Source of the DNA: Pseudomonadota bacterium
GTDB lineage: Bacteria > Pseudomonadota > Gammaproteobacteria > Nitrosococcales > Methylophagaceae
Length of the DNA stretch: 64,000 nucleotides
NCBI GenBank assembly: GCA_030576275.1
Contig: JALIBN010000012.1
Coordinates: 62,001-126,000, forward strand
Direction: 5' to 3'
In this document: one piece after another, positions 50,297-58,511 of the stretch
Layout: each line of letters opens with the position of its first letter
How positions within the stretch are numbered: the stretch's first letter is position 1
Notes under the pieces: model-generated
Databases searched by the model: none
What the model saw: only the letters and a program-made list of their open reading frames with translations
Told to the model about the DNA's origin: nothing
Made by a program: the position numbers and the translations under genes

Positions 50297-51046
50297 ATGT
50301 TGTTAATCCCTGCCATTGATCTAAAAGAAGGTCACTGTGTTCGCTTGCGTCAGGGACGCATGGAAGATAATACGGTCTTTTCAGAAGATCCCCTCGCGGT
50401 TGCCCGCAGATGGGTGGAAGCTGGAGCCAAACGTTTACATATCGTTGATCTAGATGGTGCTTTTGCAGGTAAACCTGTTAATGCCAAGGTTATCCATCAA
50501 ATATGTAAAGCTTTCCCAAATCTTGATGTACAAATTGGTGGTGGTATTCGTGATGAAGATACTATTCAAACGTATCTTGATGCCGGCGTACGTTACGTTA
50601 TAATCGGTACCAAAGCCGTCAATGTTCCTCATTTTGTAGGCGATGTCTGTGCAGAATTCCCAGGCCATATCATTGTCGGACTTGATGCTAAAGACGGCAA
50701 AGTAGCAATAGATGGCTGGTCAAAATTATCACATCACGATGTCACTGATATTGCCAAACGTTTTGAGCAAGATGGTGTTGAAGCTATTATTTACACAGAT
50801 ATTAGTCGTGATGGCATGATGCAAGGGGTTAACCTTGAATCAACGCGTGATTTAGCGCGGGCAATCAATATTCCTGTTATCGCCTCGGGCGGTGTCACTG
50901 ATTATAATGATGTCAAGGCGTTATGCCACTACGAAAGCGAAGGTGTAATGGGTGCGATTGTTGGTCGTGCGATATATGAAGGTACGATTGACCTAGCTGA
51001 AGGCCAAGCGCTAGCTGATCGTCTTAATCCGCCTGCACAATTATAA
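50297..51046 (+). CDS. hisA: phosphoribosylformimino-5-aminoimidazole carboxamide ribotide isomerase
   Basis: Amadori isomerase of histidine synthesis. The 249-residue TIM barrel has catalytic Asp8 in PAIDLKEG and the second Asp in TDISRDGM near 170, with phosphate-binding GGGIRD near 81 and ASGGVTDY near 197. It follows hisH after 34 bases with GGAG upstream of the ATG. Confidence 0.97.
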   Translation: MLLIPAIDLKEGHCVRLRQGRMEDNTVFSEDPLAVARRWVEAGAKRLHIVDLDGAFAGKPVNAKVIHQICKAFPNLDVQIGGGIRDEDTIQTYLDAGVRYVIIGTKAVNVPHFVGDVCAEFPGHIIVGLDAKDGKVAIDGWSKLSHHDVTDIAKRFEQDGVEAIIYTDISRDGMMQGVNLESTRDLARAINIPVIASGGVTDYNDVKALCHYESEGVMGAIVGRAIYEGTIDLAEGQALADRLNPPAQL

Positions 51047-51060
51047 ATTAGGTTCACATT

Positions 51061-51834
51061 ATGGGTCTGGCTAAACGTATTATTCCTTGTCTCGATGTTG
51101 ATAATGGTCGTGTTGTTAAAGGCGTGCAGTTTGTTGATATCCGTGATGCCGGCGATCCTGTTGAAGTGGCAAAACGATACGATTTACAAGGCGCTGATGA
51201 GATTACGTTTTTAGATATCACCGCAACCCACCACAACCGAAGCACGATGGTTGAAGTTGTTGAACAAGTCGCCAGCCAAGTGTTTATACCATTAACTGTA
51301 GGCGGTGGAATTCGGACTGTCGAAGATATTCGTCGCATGTTAAATGCTGGTGCAGATAAAGTTGGTATTAACTCTGCCGCCGTTACTAATCCTGAATTTG
51401 TACGTGAGGCCGCTCAACGATTTGGTTCACAATGCATAGTCGTAGCGATTGATGCTAAACGAGTTTCAAGTGAAGGTGAAGCCCCTCGCTGGGAGATATT
51501 TACTCACGGTGGTCGTACGGCAACTGGCATTGATGCTATCGAATGGGCAAAAAAAATGGTTGATTTCGGCGCAGGTGAAATATTACTGACCAGTATGGAT
51601 CGAGATGGTACGAAATCTGGATTTGATTTGGAGTTAACGCGTGCAGTAAGCGATGCTGTTGCCGTACCAGTTATTGCATCAGGTGGTGTAGGTAAGCTAC
51701 AAGACTTAACTGATGGCGTAAAACTTGGCCGTGCTGATGCCGTCCTAGCCGCCAGTATTTTCCACTTTGGAGAACACACGGTACAGGAAGCCAAACAACA
51801 AATGGCGAGTCAAGGTCTAGAGGTTAGGCTGTAA
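51061..51834 (+). CDS. hisF: imidazole glycerol phosphate synthase, cyclase subunit
   Basis: Cyclase partner of HisH making IGP and AICAR. The 257-residue TIM barrel shows Asp11 in [22 protein letters not shown] near 51, the phosphate site [13 protein letters not shown] near 81, Asp130 in VAIDAKRV and [10 protein letters not shown] near 203. It lies 15 bases after hisA and its stop overlaps the hisI start. Confidence 0.98.
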   Translation: MGLAKRIIPCLDVDNGRVVKGVQFVDIRDAGDPVEVAKRYDLQGADEITFLDITATHHNRSTMVEVVEQVASQVFIPLTVGGGIRTVEDIRRMLNAGADKVGINSAAVTNPEFVREAAQRFGSQCIVVAIDAKRVSSEGEAPRWEIFTHGGRTATGIDAIEWAKKMVDFGAGEILLTSMDRDGTKSGFDLELTRAVSDAVAVPVIASGGVGKLQDLTDGVKLGRADAVLAASIFHFGEHTVQEAKQQMASQGLEVRL

Positions 51835-52232
51835 TGGCTTGGCTTGATCAGGTTAAATGGAATGATGACGGCTTAGTTCCTGTTATTACACAGGAGCTTT
51901 CAACAAAACAAGTACTCACTTTAGCGTGGATGAATAGAGAATCGCTTCAACTCACGGTTGATACTGGTCACGCTGTCTATTGGTCTCGCTCTCGTCAAAA
52001 ACTATGGCACAAAGGTGAACAATCAGGCAATCAGCAGCAAATTAAATCTATTCGTTTAGATTGTGATTGTGACGCCGTTTTATTAGAAGTGGTGCAAGTG
52101 GGTGGCATTGCCTGCCATACTGGTCGCCACCATTGTTTCTATCAGCAATTAGTTGATGGTGAATGGCAAACTACTGAAACCGTTCTAAAAGACCCAAAAG
52201 AGATGTACAAACCAAAAGAGACGTCCAAATGA
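51834..52232 (+). CDS. hisI: phosphoribosyl-AMP cyclohydrolase
   Basis: Opens the purine ring of PR-AMP. The 132-residue stand-alone enzyme has ATP-proximal [17 protein letters not shown] near 45-61 and the zinc ligands in [11 protein letters not shown] near 78 and [10 protein letters not shown] near 94. HisI and HisE are separate genes here, unlike the fused enterobacterial protein; they overlap by 4 bases. Confidence 0.97.
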   Translation: MAWLDQVKWNDDGLVPVITQELSTKQVLTLAWMNRESLQLTVDTGHAVYWSRSRQKLWHKGEQSGNQQQIKSIRLDCDCDAVLLEVVQVGGIACHTGRHHCFYQQLVDGEWQTTETVLKDPKEMYKPKETSK

Positions 52233-52546
52233 GTGACATATTAAAAAAGCTAGCTGAAGTATTAGAGTCTCGTAAAGATGCTGCCCCTGATAGCTCTTAT
52301 GTTGCCAGTCTATATCATGCCGGCACCGATAAAATATTAAAAAAACTAGGAGAAGAAGCCACTGAAACCGTTATTGCTGGCAAAGGTGGTAATCGAGAAG
52401 AAATCATCTATGAAACAGCTGATTTATGGTTTCACAGTTTAGTTTTATTGGCCCATAATAACATTGACCATCAAGAGGTTCTTGATGAACTCGATCGCCG
52501 ATTTGGCTTGTCAGGTATTGCAGAAAAAGCCAGCCGAGATAAATAG
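52229..52546 (+). CDS. hisE: phosphoribosyl-ATP pyrophosphatase
   Basis: Hydrolyses PR-ATP to PR-AMP. The 105-residue MazG-like helical protein has the metal-binding pattern [17 protein letters not shown] near 37-53 and [15 protein letters not shown] near 61. It is the last his gene of the cluster; hisG, hisD and hisC are not in this window. Confidence 0.96.
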   Translation: MSDILKKLAEVLESRKDAAPDSSYVASLYHAGTDKILKKLGEEATETVIAGKGGNREEIIYETADLWFHSLVLLAHNNIDHQEVLDELDRRFGLSGIAEKASRDK

Positions 52547-52557
52547 AGGGACAAATA

Positions 52558-52896
52558 ATGACGGATTGTATTTTTTGTAAAATAATTGCTGGCGATATTC
52601 CTTCAGCTAAAGTCTATGAAGACGATCAGATCTTTGTATTTAAAGATATTAATCCTAAAGCTGCGGTTCATTTATTAGTAGTCCCCAAAATTCATCTTGA
52701 TAGCTTAGAGAGCTTGACTGGGGAACATCAAGCGCTAATCGGTCATATGATATTGAAATTACCTGAGTTAGCTAAAGCGCAAGGATTGAATAATGGCTTT
52801 CGGACTATTATCAATACTGGCCCGGACGGCGGGCAAGAAGTCGGGCATATACATATACATATACTCGGCGGAAAAGGTTTAGCTAAATTTAATTAA
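52558..52896 (+). CDS. HIT family nucleotide hydrolase (HinT-like)
   Basis: A 112-residue histidine triad protein. The triad HIHIHILGG is near 96-104, and the N-terminus CIFCKIIAGDIPSAKVYED is typical of the HinT/PKCI branch. It probably hydrolyses adenosine phosphoramidates. It lies 11 bases after hisE, and the his-HIT-tatABC order is common in Gammaproteobacteria. Confidence 0.94.
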   Translation: MTDCIFCKIIAGDIPSAKVYEDDQIFVFKDINPKAAVHLLVVPKIHLDSLESLTGEHQALIGHMILKLPELAKAQGLNNGFRTIINTGPDGGQEVGHIHIHILGGKGLAKFN

Positions 52897-53049
52897 AGCT
52901 AAAAATATTCTCATTATTTTGGTGATTTTTTCGCTAGAATTATTGTTTAAACGTTTATCGATAGATCACGCTAGAATAGGTGTCAATTGTTGTGATACAA
53001 AAGACACAAACGCTGAAATTAGGTTCAGTTGAAATATTAGGAGAAAATT

Positions 53050-53289
53050 ATGGGATTCGGCGGCATTGGCATTTGGCAGTTATTGATTGTTTTAGTCATT
53101 ATTATCTTATTATTTGGTACCAAAAAATTACGCTCACTTGGTGGTGATTTGGGTAGTGCCATCAAAAACTTTAAACAATCAATAAATGATGGTGAAGAGC
53201 AAGCTAAAAATAAAGATGAAAATATACTCAAACACTCTGATGAAAGCGCGCAGGCTCAAGATAAACAGAAAGATAAGCACACGAGCTAA
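53050..53289 (+). CDS. tatA: twin-arginine translocase subunit TatA
   Basis: Pore-forming subunit for export of folded proteins. The 79-residue protein has a short N-terminal TM helix (about 8-21), the conserved [21 protein letters not shown] hinge and amphipathic helix (about 22-42) and an acidic, lysine-rich tail. AGGAGA lies just before the ATG. First of tatABC. Confidence 0.95.
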   Translation: MGFGGIGIWQLLIVLVIIILLFGTKKLRSLGGDLGSAIKNFKQSINDGEEQAKNKDENILKHSDESAQAQDKQKDKHTS

Positions 53290-53294
53290 CGTCT

Positions 53295-53627
53295 GTGTTT
53301 GATATTGGTTTTTGGGAGTTACTGCTCATTGCGTTAGTCGCATTGGTCGTTGTCGGGCCTGAGCGTCTACCCAAATTAATTCGTGTTACGGGCTTATGGT
53401 TAGGCCGAGCTAATGCGTCTGTACAGTCAATTCGTAGTGAAATATCACGAGAGTTACGTGCCGAAGAGCTTAAACAAGCGCTTAATAAAACGGTAGATGT
53501 TTCAGATATCAATAATATAATGGACGTTGAACCAAAACCTGCGTCATCAGCTCCTGAGAAAGAACCGTCAACCCCTGAGAAAGAAGTATCAACTCCTGCA
53601 AAAAAGGATGAGAATGGAAACGGATAA
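53295..53627 (+). CDS. tatB: twin-arginine translocase subunit TatB
   Basis: Forms the TatBC receptor for twin-arginine signal peptides. The 110-residue protein starts with FDIGFWELLLIALVALVVVGPERLP, including the Glu8 and Gly-Pro hinge, then an amphipathic helix and a tail with three Pro-Glu-Lys/Pro-Ala-Lys type repeats (about 88-104). The start is GTG at 53295. It overlaps tatC by 14 bases. Confidence 0.95.
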   Translation: MFDIGFWELLLIALVALVVVGPERLPKLIRVTGLWLGRANASVQSIRSEISRELRAEELKQALNKTVDVSDINNIMDVEPKPASSAPEKEPSTPEKEVSTPAKKDENGNG

Positions 53628-54357
53628 TCAACAGCCATTGATATCCCACCTGATTGAACTTCGAGACCGCCTACTCCGAGGTGTGGTCGCCGTATTGATC
53701 TTTGCCGCCTGCTTATTACCCTTCTCTAATGATCTATATCATTTCTTAGCAGAGCCATTATTACGCCATTTGCCAGAATCAAGTAGCATGATAGCCACTG
53801 AAGTGGCTTCGCCGTTCTTGACGCCCTTTAAGCTCACTTTAAGTATCGCCATACTGATGGCTGTACCGGTACTGCTCTATCAATTGTGGGCATTTATTGC
53901 GCCAGGGCTATATGACAACGAACGTAAGATTGTCTTTCCCTTACTGTTTGCTAGCACAGCACTGTTTTTCCTTGGGATTGTATTTGCGTACTATGCTGTT
54001 TTCCCTTTGATCTTCGGTTTTTTAACGCAAGCAGCACCAGAAGGAGTGGCGATTATGACCGATATCAGCAGTTATTTAGACTTTGTCTTAAAACTGTTTT
54101 TTGCTTTTGGTTTGGCATTTGAAGTGCCCATCGCCACCTTATTATTAATTTGGACAGGCGCTTCAAGCGTAGAAAGCCTAAAAGAGAAACGGCCTTACAT
54201 TATTGTCGGGGCTTTTGTTATTGGCATGTTATTAACTCCGCCGGATATTATTTCTCAAACTTTATTAGCCCTACCAATCTGGTTATTATTTGAGCTAGGT
54301 TTATTTTGTGCTCGATGGTTACCCAAGAAACAAGATGAAACCGCACCAGAAACCTAG
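53614..54357 (+). CDS. tatC: twin-arginine translocase subunit TatC
   Basis: Six-helix membrane receptor for Tat substrates. The 247-residue protein has the conserved N-terminus PLISHLIELRDRLLRG (about 7-22), the first periplasmic loop with FLTPFKLT, and LYQLWAFIAPGLYDNERK near 94. The ATG at 53614 has AAGG six bases upstream; an in-frame TTG at 53527 would bury it in tatB. Confidence 0.96.
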   Translation: METDNQQPLISHLIELRDRLLRGVVAVLIFAACLLPFSNDLYHFLAEPLLRHLPESSSMIATEVASPFLTPFKLTLSIAILMAVPVLLYQLWAFIAPGLYDNERKIVFPLLFASTALFFLGIVFAYYAVFPLIFGFLTQAAPEGVAIMTDISSYLDFVLKLFFAFGLAFEVPIATLLLIWTGASSVESLKEKRPYIIVGAFVIGMLLTPPDIISQTLLALPIWLLFELGLFCARWLPKKQDETAPET

Positions 54358-54455
54358 CATCAGAATTAAATGAAACCTCTTTTCTGTGAGCCCTAGCCTC
54401 ATCAGTTTTAATTACATGATTTTATGGGGAATAACTGTTATACCAAAACAAAATA

Positions 54456-54800
54456 TTATTTTGTATAACGCATTCTGGTGCCATGTTCTAAGGATAATAA
54501 AATCTCATCAGCAGGGATTTCTGAAGGGAAAAAGGCACCTGAAATCTTTGCGCCATGAATACTGGCCCCCTCCAAGCTAACACAGTGAGAGAAATCTACG
54601 CCGCGTAAGTCTGCTTGACGAAAATAACTATTGGAGAAATCCAGTCCTACGGTATTAATGCTTCTTAAGTTAATGTGTCGAAAATCACATCCTACCAATT
54701 CAGCTTTTTCACCTGCAACAACACGCTGATTAAATTCGGCCACTTTACCGTCACGTAATAAACGATACAAAGAATTGTCTGAAATTATAGGTTCAGCCAT
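54456..54800 (-). CDS. pentapeptide repeat protein
   Basis: A 114-residue protein. Residues about 37-92 form roughly ten pentapeptide repeats of the A(D/N)LxX type (for example VGCDF, RQADL, RGVDF, EGASI), which fold as a right-handed quadrilateral beta-helix. The N-terminal 35 residues are helical. It has no signal peptide. Members of this superfamily vary in function, some acting as DNA mimics; none can be assigned. It follows the gene at 54817 by 16 bases and is likely cotranscribed. Confidence 0.8.
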   Translation of the reverse strand: MAEPIISDNSLYRLLRDGKVAEFNQRVVAGEKAELVGCDFRHINLRSINTVGLDFSNSYFRQADLRGVDFSHCVSLEGASIHGAKISGAFFPSEIPADEILLSLEHGTRMRYTK

Positions 54801-54816
54801 CAGTTGTTATTACTCC

Positions 54817-55065
54817 TTATGCTGTGATGTCAATACTACCGCCAGGATTATCAGGGTTAAAAGCTGACTCTTGAGCTTCTTGGGCTTCCCCAACTACGCC
54901 AGCATTACTAATTGTTGTTGATGGTTGCTCGCTCGCCGTAACGGTGTTTTGGGTCTCACTATTACTTTGTGCTGGCGTAACTCTTCCTTGTAGCAAACTT
55001 TCTTGGCTTAAGGGATTGGTTAATGTCGGCTGACCACTTAATGGTGAAATACCAGGAATTTCCAT
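54817..55065 (-). CDS. small low-complexity protein of unknown function
   Basis: An 82-residue protein. The start is ATG at 55065, with AAAGGAG eight bases upstream. It has no signal peptide or membrane helix, is rich in Ser, Thr, Gln, Glu and Gly, has no cysteine, and ends in Asn-Pro-Gly-Gly-Ser-Ile-Asp-Ile-Thr-Ala. I do not recognise the family. The strong ribosome-binding site and tight link to the pentapeptide protein gene support its being real. Confidence 0.6.
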   Translation of the reverse strand: MEIPGISPLSGQPTLTNPLSQESLLQGRVTPAQSNSETQNTVTASEQPSTTISNAGVVGEAQEAQESAFNPDNPGGSIDITA

Positions 55066-55537
55066 CTTGCTCTCCTTTAGAACCGGCTTGAAAAGAATTA
55101 TATTCTGGTGACCATTGATGATGCATTTTATTTTAGTCATCAGCCCCGTAAACTATTGGCGAGGATCAATATTAACTAATAGCATACGCCAAAATGTCTA
55201 AAATAGGCAATGCACAATTTGATCTCACTTGATGCCTAAGCAGTGACTTTTCGTAGGAGAAAAGTATTTAAGGTTTTAACAAAATATAGTTGCTGAGTTT
55301 TTAGAGTATGAAGTTCAAGACTGATAAGGTTTGGATCGTTTAATGCCTTCGCTTGATATTCCTGCATGGGTAGTTATTGTATATACGAACAGGCATAGAA
55401 TAGAGCCAGTTTAGGTATAAATAAAAATGCATCATATGCGAGCTCTTGATCTAACTCTTTGATGTATTTAGCTCGTTAATATCGTTGTATACGAAAAGTA
55501 ATTTAAACAAAAGCTTCTAATGACCGCGTAGATTATG
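55066..55537. other. intergenic region before tRNA-Leu, no gene recognised
   Basis: Divergent spacer between the leftward small gene and tRNA-Leu. I see no convincing ORF, repeat or RNA gene. Confidence 0.5.
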
Positions 55538-55543
55538 TATAAT
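55538..55543 (+). promoter_or_regulatory. -10 element of the tRNA-Leu promoter
   Basis: A perfect TATAAT 12 bases before the mature tRNA 5' end. The -35 candidate about 17 bases upstream (TTCTAA) is weak. Confidence 0.6.
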
Positions 55544-55555
55544 TTCTCGCTTGAT

Positions 55556-55642
55556 GCCTGGGTGGTGAAATTGGTAGACACAAGGGACTTAAAATCCCTC
55601 GGCTTCACGGCCGTGCCGGTTCGATTCCGGCCCTAGGTACCA
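55556..55642 (+). tRNA. tRNA-Leu (TAA)
   Basis: An 87-base tRNA with a long variable arm typical of class II tRNAs. The acceptor is GCCTGGG/CCTAGGT, the D-loop has TTGGTAGACAC, the anticodon loop CTTAAAA gives anticodon TAA (leucine), the T-arm has GGTTCGATTCC, and the CCA end is encoded. Confidence 0.97.
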
Positions 55643-55649
55643 TCATATA

Positions 55650-55690
55650 TCGAAGCCTCAGTAGTTTATTCTGCTGGGGCTTTTTTATTG
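55650..55690 (+). terminator. terminator after tRNA-Leu (copy 1 of a repeated hairpin)
   Basis: An imperfect hairpin of about 11 bp from AGCCTCAGTAG to CTGCTGGGGCT, followed by a T-run of six. A near-identical sequence (about 37 of 41 bases) recurs at 56672-56712. Confidence 0.85.
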
Positions 55691-55732
55691 GGAGTAGCGT
55701 AAAATTGATCTAAAAATAAAAAGGTTACTTCA

Positions 55733-56662
55733 ATGCCGGATATCGTTGTCATGTTTTTTCTGCTCGGGCTTATTGCGGGCGTTGTTAAGTCTGATCTAGA
55801 AGTACCGAAAGCGGCTTATGACGTTCTCAGTCTTCTTTTGATGCTAACTATCGGGTTGAAAGGAGGTATGGCGCTTTATGGGGCAATGGGATGGCACTTG
55901 GTACCTGAACTCTTTGGCATTGCGTGCTTAGGCTTCTTAATCCCTGCAATGTTATATCCTATATTACGAAAAGTTATCAAACTTAATCTTGCAGACAGTA
56001 TCAGTTTTTCTGCTCATTACGGCTCGGTCAGTGCGGGTACATTTGCTGTTGCATTGTCTTATGCTGAATCACAGTCATTGGTGATGGGCGGGCAAGAAAC
56101 ATTATATTTAGTTTTACTTGAGCTCCCAGCGATCCTTTTTGGGTTGATTTTATTCAACAAATTATCTCCACAAAAAAAGCAGTCATCCTACACGCACATT
56201 GTGCATGAAACATTTACAAATAGGAGCGTTATACTCCTTATCGGAGGGGTTATTATCGGCTCTCTATATGGCCCAATTCAAGGTGCCTCTGTTACAGACT
56301 TGTATACAACAGCGTTTAAAGGTTTGTTAGCATTATTTTTATTAGAAATGGGTTTGGTGGCGGCGACTGCATTGTCACAAATCTCTTTCGATAAGTGGCG
56401 AATAGTTTTGTTTTCGCTATTAATGCCGCCTTTATTAGCTTTTTTAGGTATTCAGGTTGGGTCTCTAATCGGATTACCTAATGGTTCAATCTTGATCTTG
56501 GCCTGTTTGACCGCGAGCGCTTCTTATATTGCTGCTCCTGTAGCAATTAGAGCCGCTATTCCTCAAGCAGATATAGGTTTGGTGATGCTGGCATCATTAG
56601 GTTTAACTTTTCCATTCAATGTCCTTATAGGAATACCTATGTATCATAGTTGGATTAATTAG
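55733..56662 (+). CDS. SbtA-type sodium-dependent bicarbonate transporter family protein
   Basis: A 309-residue membrane protein with about ten hydrophobic segments in two inverted halves. The N-terminal half has LTIGLKGGMALYG and HYGSVSAGTFAVAL, the second half LALFLLEMGLVAA and LTASASYIAAPVAIR, matching the SbtA (DUF897) family. Cyanobacterial SbtA takes up bicarbonate with sodium; many proteobacterial relatives are uncharacterised. It lies between two near-identical terminators directly after tRNA-Leu. No SbtB-like PII gene is adjacent. Confidence 0.85.
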   Translation: MPDIVVMFFLLGLIAGVVKSDLEVPKAAYDVLSLLLMLTIGLKGGMALYGAMGWHLVPELFGIACLGFLIPAMLYPILRKVIKLNLADSISFSAHYGSVSAGTFAVALSYAESQSLVMGGQETLYLVLLELPAILFGLILFNKLSPQKKQSSYTHIVHETFTNRSVILLIGGVIIGSLYGPIQGASVTDLYTTAFKGLLALFLLEMGLVAATALSQISFDKWRIVLFSLLMPPLLAFLGIQVGSLIGLPNGSILILACLTASASYIAAPVAIRAAIPQADIGLVMLASLGLTFPFNVLIGIPMYHSWIN

Positions 56663-56671
56663 CATGGCTCT

Positions 56672-56712
56672 TCGAAGCCTGAGTAGTTTATTCTACTGAG
56701 GCTCTTTTATTG
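56672..56712 (+). terminator. terminator after the SbtA-type gene (copy 2)
   Basis: AGCCTGAGTAG pairs with CTACTGAGGCT with one mismatch, followed by CTTTTATTG. It starts 10 bases after the stop and repeats the tRNA-Leu terminator. Confidence 0.82.
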
Positions 56713-56820
56713 TATGTTGATAATGACATGCATAAATAAACATGACCTTATTAGCCTTTTAAGTAGAGACTAGTTTAAGTTGTTATATAAGTGAATAATT
56801 AAGGATGATCATCTACTTCA

Positions 56821-56940
56821 ATGTCTAAAATAATCCCCCCAACTTTAGCATCCAATTTAATCCTAAACGATAAGGAATATGAAGTTGTTCCTCGTAGGCG
56901 CTTTGAAAGACGCGGCGTCAGTGAGGCGGTATCCTGTTAA
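56821..56940 (+). CDS. possible 39-residue basic protein, unknown
   Basis: An ATG frame ending inside the first arm and loop of the inverted repeat at 56927. The product has a run Pro-Arg-Arg-Arg-Phe-Glu-Arg-Arg near its C-terminus. AAGGA lies 15 bases upstream, too far for a good start. I do not recognise it; it may be a remnant. Confidence 0.25.
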   Translation: MSKIIPPTLASNLILNDKEYEVVPRRRFERRGVSEAVSC

Positions 56941-56957
56941 TCCTGAACAGGATACCG
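56927..56957. repeat. perfect 12-bp inverted repeat
   Basis: CGGTATCCTGTT (56927-56938) and its exact complement (56946-56957) enclose a 7-base loop. An A-rich stretch rather than a T-run follows on the plus strand, so it is not a standard terminator for rightward transcripts. It sits between two tiny ORFs. Confidence 0.85.
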
Positions 56958-56968
56958 AAAACAAAAAT

Positions 56969-57100
56969 ATGAAAGTTCAAAAACCGGATCGCAAACATAC
57001 CAATTTGTTGACAGAAGATGAACGCCGCCAGTCTGCCAGACGTACTTCAAGGCCAACATTACTCAGTGTTGATGAAATAGCCACATTACGTAAAAAATAA
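56969..57100 (+). CDS. possible 43-residue basic protein, unknown
   Basis: An ATG frame 11 bases after the inverted repeat. The product is highly charged (Lys/Arg/Glu) with no membrane segment and ends LLSVDEIATLRKK, which reads like a real helix. The frame stays open upstream to 56879. There is no good ribosome-binding site. No family recognised. Confidence 0.35.
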   Translation: MKVQKPDRKHTNLLTEDERRQSARRTSRPTLLSVDEIATLRKK

Positions 57101-57155
57101 ATTGATTTTACCGTGGTGTCCGTTCGACTCCAACCCTTCTAGCTTGTTTTATTTT

Positions 57156-57177
57156 AAAAAAAGCATCAGAAGCTTTT
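57156..57177 (-). terminator. terminator after tesA
   Basis: On the minus strand AAAAGC (57177-57172) and GCTTTT (57164-57159) form a short stem followed by more T residues, just beyond the tesA stop at 57181. Confidence 0.45.
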
Positions 57178-57180
57178 AAT

Positions 57181-57804
57181 CTACTTATCCTCATCGAGTA
57201 AAGGCTGTAGATAGCGCAAGATATTTTGCAGTACCAGAGGTTGGCCGTCTTTATTCGGGTGCAGTCCATCATCTTGCATCAAGGTTTTATTGAGTGCAAC
57301 GCCCTCTAGCATAAAAGGCAGGTAGGCTAGCTTGTACTTATTTGCGATTTTCTCGTACAACTCAAAAAACATTTCCGTGTAACGTTTGCCGTAGTTTTGT
57401 GGGATTTTATTTCCGATCAAAAGCACCTTCGCATTAGATTGATGAGCTTGTTCAATCATTTTTTCAAGGTTTTTAGCTGTTTGATCTAGAGGGTAACCTC
57501 GTAAAGCATCATTAGCCCCCAACTCTAAAATAATCCAAGAAGGTTTATATTCTGAGAGAAGTTGCCCAAAACGGGATAAGCCACCTTGAGAAGTCTCACC
57601 GCTGACACTGGCATTCACTACTTTAATTTCAGGATTAGGTTTAGAAAGTTGATTTTCGAGTAAACTAACCCAGCCCGCTTCTTGTCGTAAGTTATAGGCG
57701 GCACTTAAACTATCCCCCATGACAAGTAACGTTGATGCTGAAGTAAAGTTAGCGAATAACAAGCTAACAGTCAAAAAAAGCAACAATTGTCTTTTAAAAA
57801 ACAT
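57181..57804 (-). CDS. tesA: SGNH-type arylesterase / lysophospholipase (TesA-like)
   Basis: A 207-residue exported SGNH hydrolase. Signal peptide about 1-23; nucleophile Ser32 in MGDSLSAAYN, oxyanion Gly in the VSGE region near 68, Asn in LGANDALRG near 97, and the Asp/His pair in DDGLHPNKDG near 182. It hydrolyses acyl esters or thioesters in the periplasm. It is divergent from ybbA-ybbP, the conserved tesA/ybbAP arrangement of Gammaproteobacteria. Confidence 0.93.
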   Translation of the reverse strand: MFFKRQLLLFLTVSLLFANFTSASTLLVMGDSLSAAYNLRQEAGWVSLLENQLSKPNPEIKVVNASVSGETSQGGLSRFGQLLSEYKPSWIILELGANDALRGYPLDQTAKNLEKMIEQAHQSNAKVLLIGNKIPQNYGKRYTEMFFELYEKIANKYKLAYLPFMLEGVALNKTLMQDDGLHPNKDGQPLVLQNILRYLQPLLDEDK

Positions 57805-57830
57805 AAAAACCTTATTTAAAGTGAAACGCC

Positions 57831-58511
57831 ATGACTGTAAAGACTGCGATTAAAGTAACTAATTTAACTCATACCGTTACTGCAAATACAGGAGACTTGA
57901 CTATATTGAAAGGAATCAACATAGACATCAAGGAAGGCGAGTCAGTTGCAATCGTGGGTGCTTCTGGGTCAGGTAAGTCGACTTTACTCGGTTTATTGGC
58001 AGGCCTAGATGTTAATACGTCAGGTGAAATTGCACTTTATGAACAAGCGTTCTCTAGTATGGATGAAGAGCAACGTGCCTTAATGCGCGGCCAATACGTT
58101 GGTTTTATTTTTCAATCTTTTCACCTTTTACCTAGCCTTCAAGCGGTTGAAAATGTCATGTTGCCTGCGGAGCTAAAAGGCGATAAGAATGCCCGTAAAA
58201 ACGCGGAAGCATTATTAGAAAAAGTTGGCTTATCTCATCGCTTAACTCACTATCCTAATCAGCTTTCTGGTGGCGAACAGCAACGAGTAGCGATCGCTCG
58301 GGCTTTTGCTTCTAGCCCTAAAATCCTATTTGCTGATGAACCGACAGGGAATCTTGATGAAGGAAATGGCAAAATTATTATTGATCAGCTGTTTGAGCTT
58401 AATCAGTCTCAAGGCACAACACTGGTGATGGTAACGCATGACAATGAATTGGCGAAAAAGTGTGATCGCCAGTTGGTAATGTCTGCTGGCCAACTAGTGG
58501 AAAAAGAATAA
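57831..58511 (+). CDS. ybbA: ABC transporter ATP-binding protein YbbA
   Basis: A 226-residue ATPase of the MacB/LolD group. Walker [10 protein letters not shown] near 43-51, Q-loop FQSFHLLPS near 94, signature LSGGEQQR near 145 and Walker [15 protein letters not shown] near 164 are intact. It powers the FtsX-type permease YbbP encoded directly downstream (1-base overlap). The substrate is unknown, though linkage to tesA hints at a lipid or toxic ester role. Confidence 0.94.
   Translation: MTVKTAIKVTNLTHTVTANTGDLTILKGINIDIKEGESVAIVGASGSGKSTLLGLLAGLDVNTSGEIALYEQAFSSMDEEQRALMRGQYVGFIFQSFHLLPSLQAVENVMLPAELKGDKNARKNAEALLEKVGLSHRLTHYPNQLSGGEQQRVAIARAFASSPKILFADEPTGNLDEGNGKIIIDQLFELNQSQGTTLVMVTHDNELAKKCDRQLVMSAGQLVEKE

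Noticed and set aside
53540-53605. Repeat in the tatB tail as a separate element
   Set aside because: It encodes short Pro-Glu-Lys type repeats in the disordered TatB tail, explained by the gene itself.
57110-57145. GTTCGACTCC fragment resembling a tRNA T-arm
   Set aside because: No acceptor, D-arm or anticodon stem can be folded around it; at most a tiny remnant, possibly chance.
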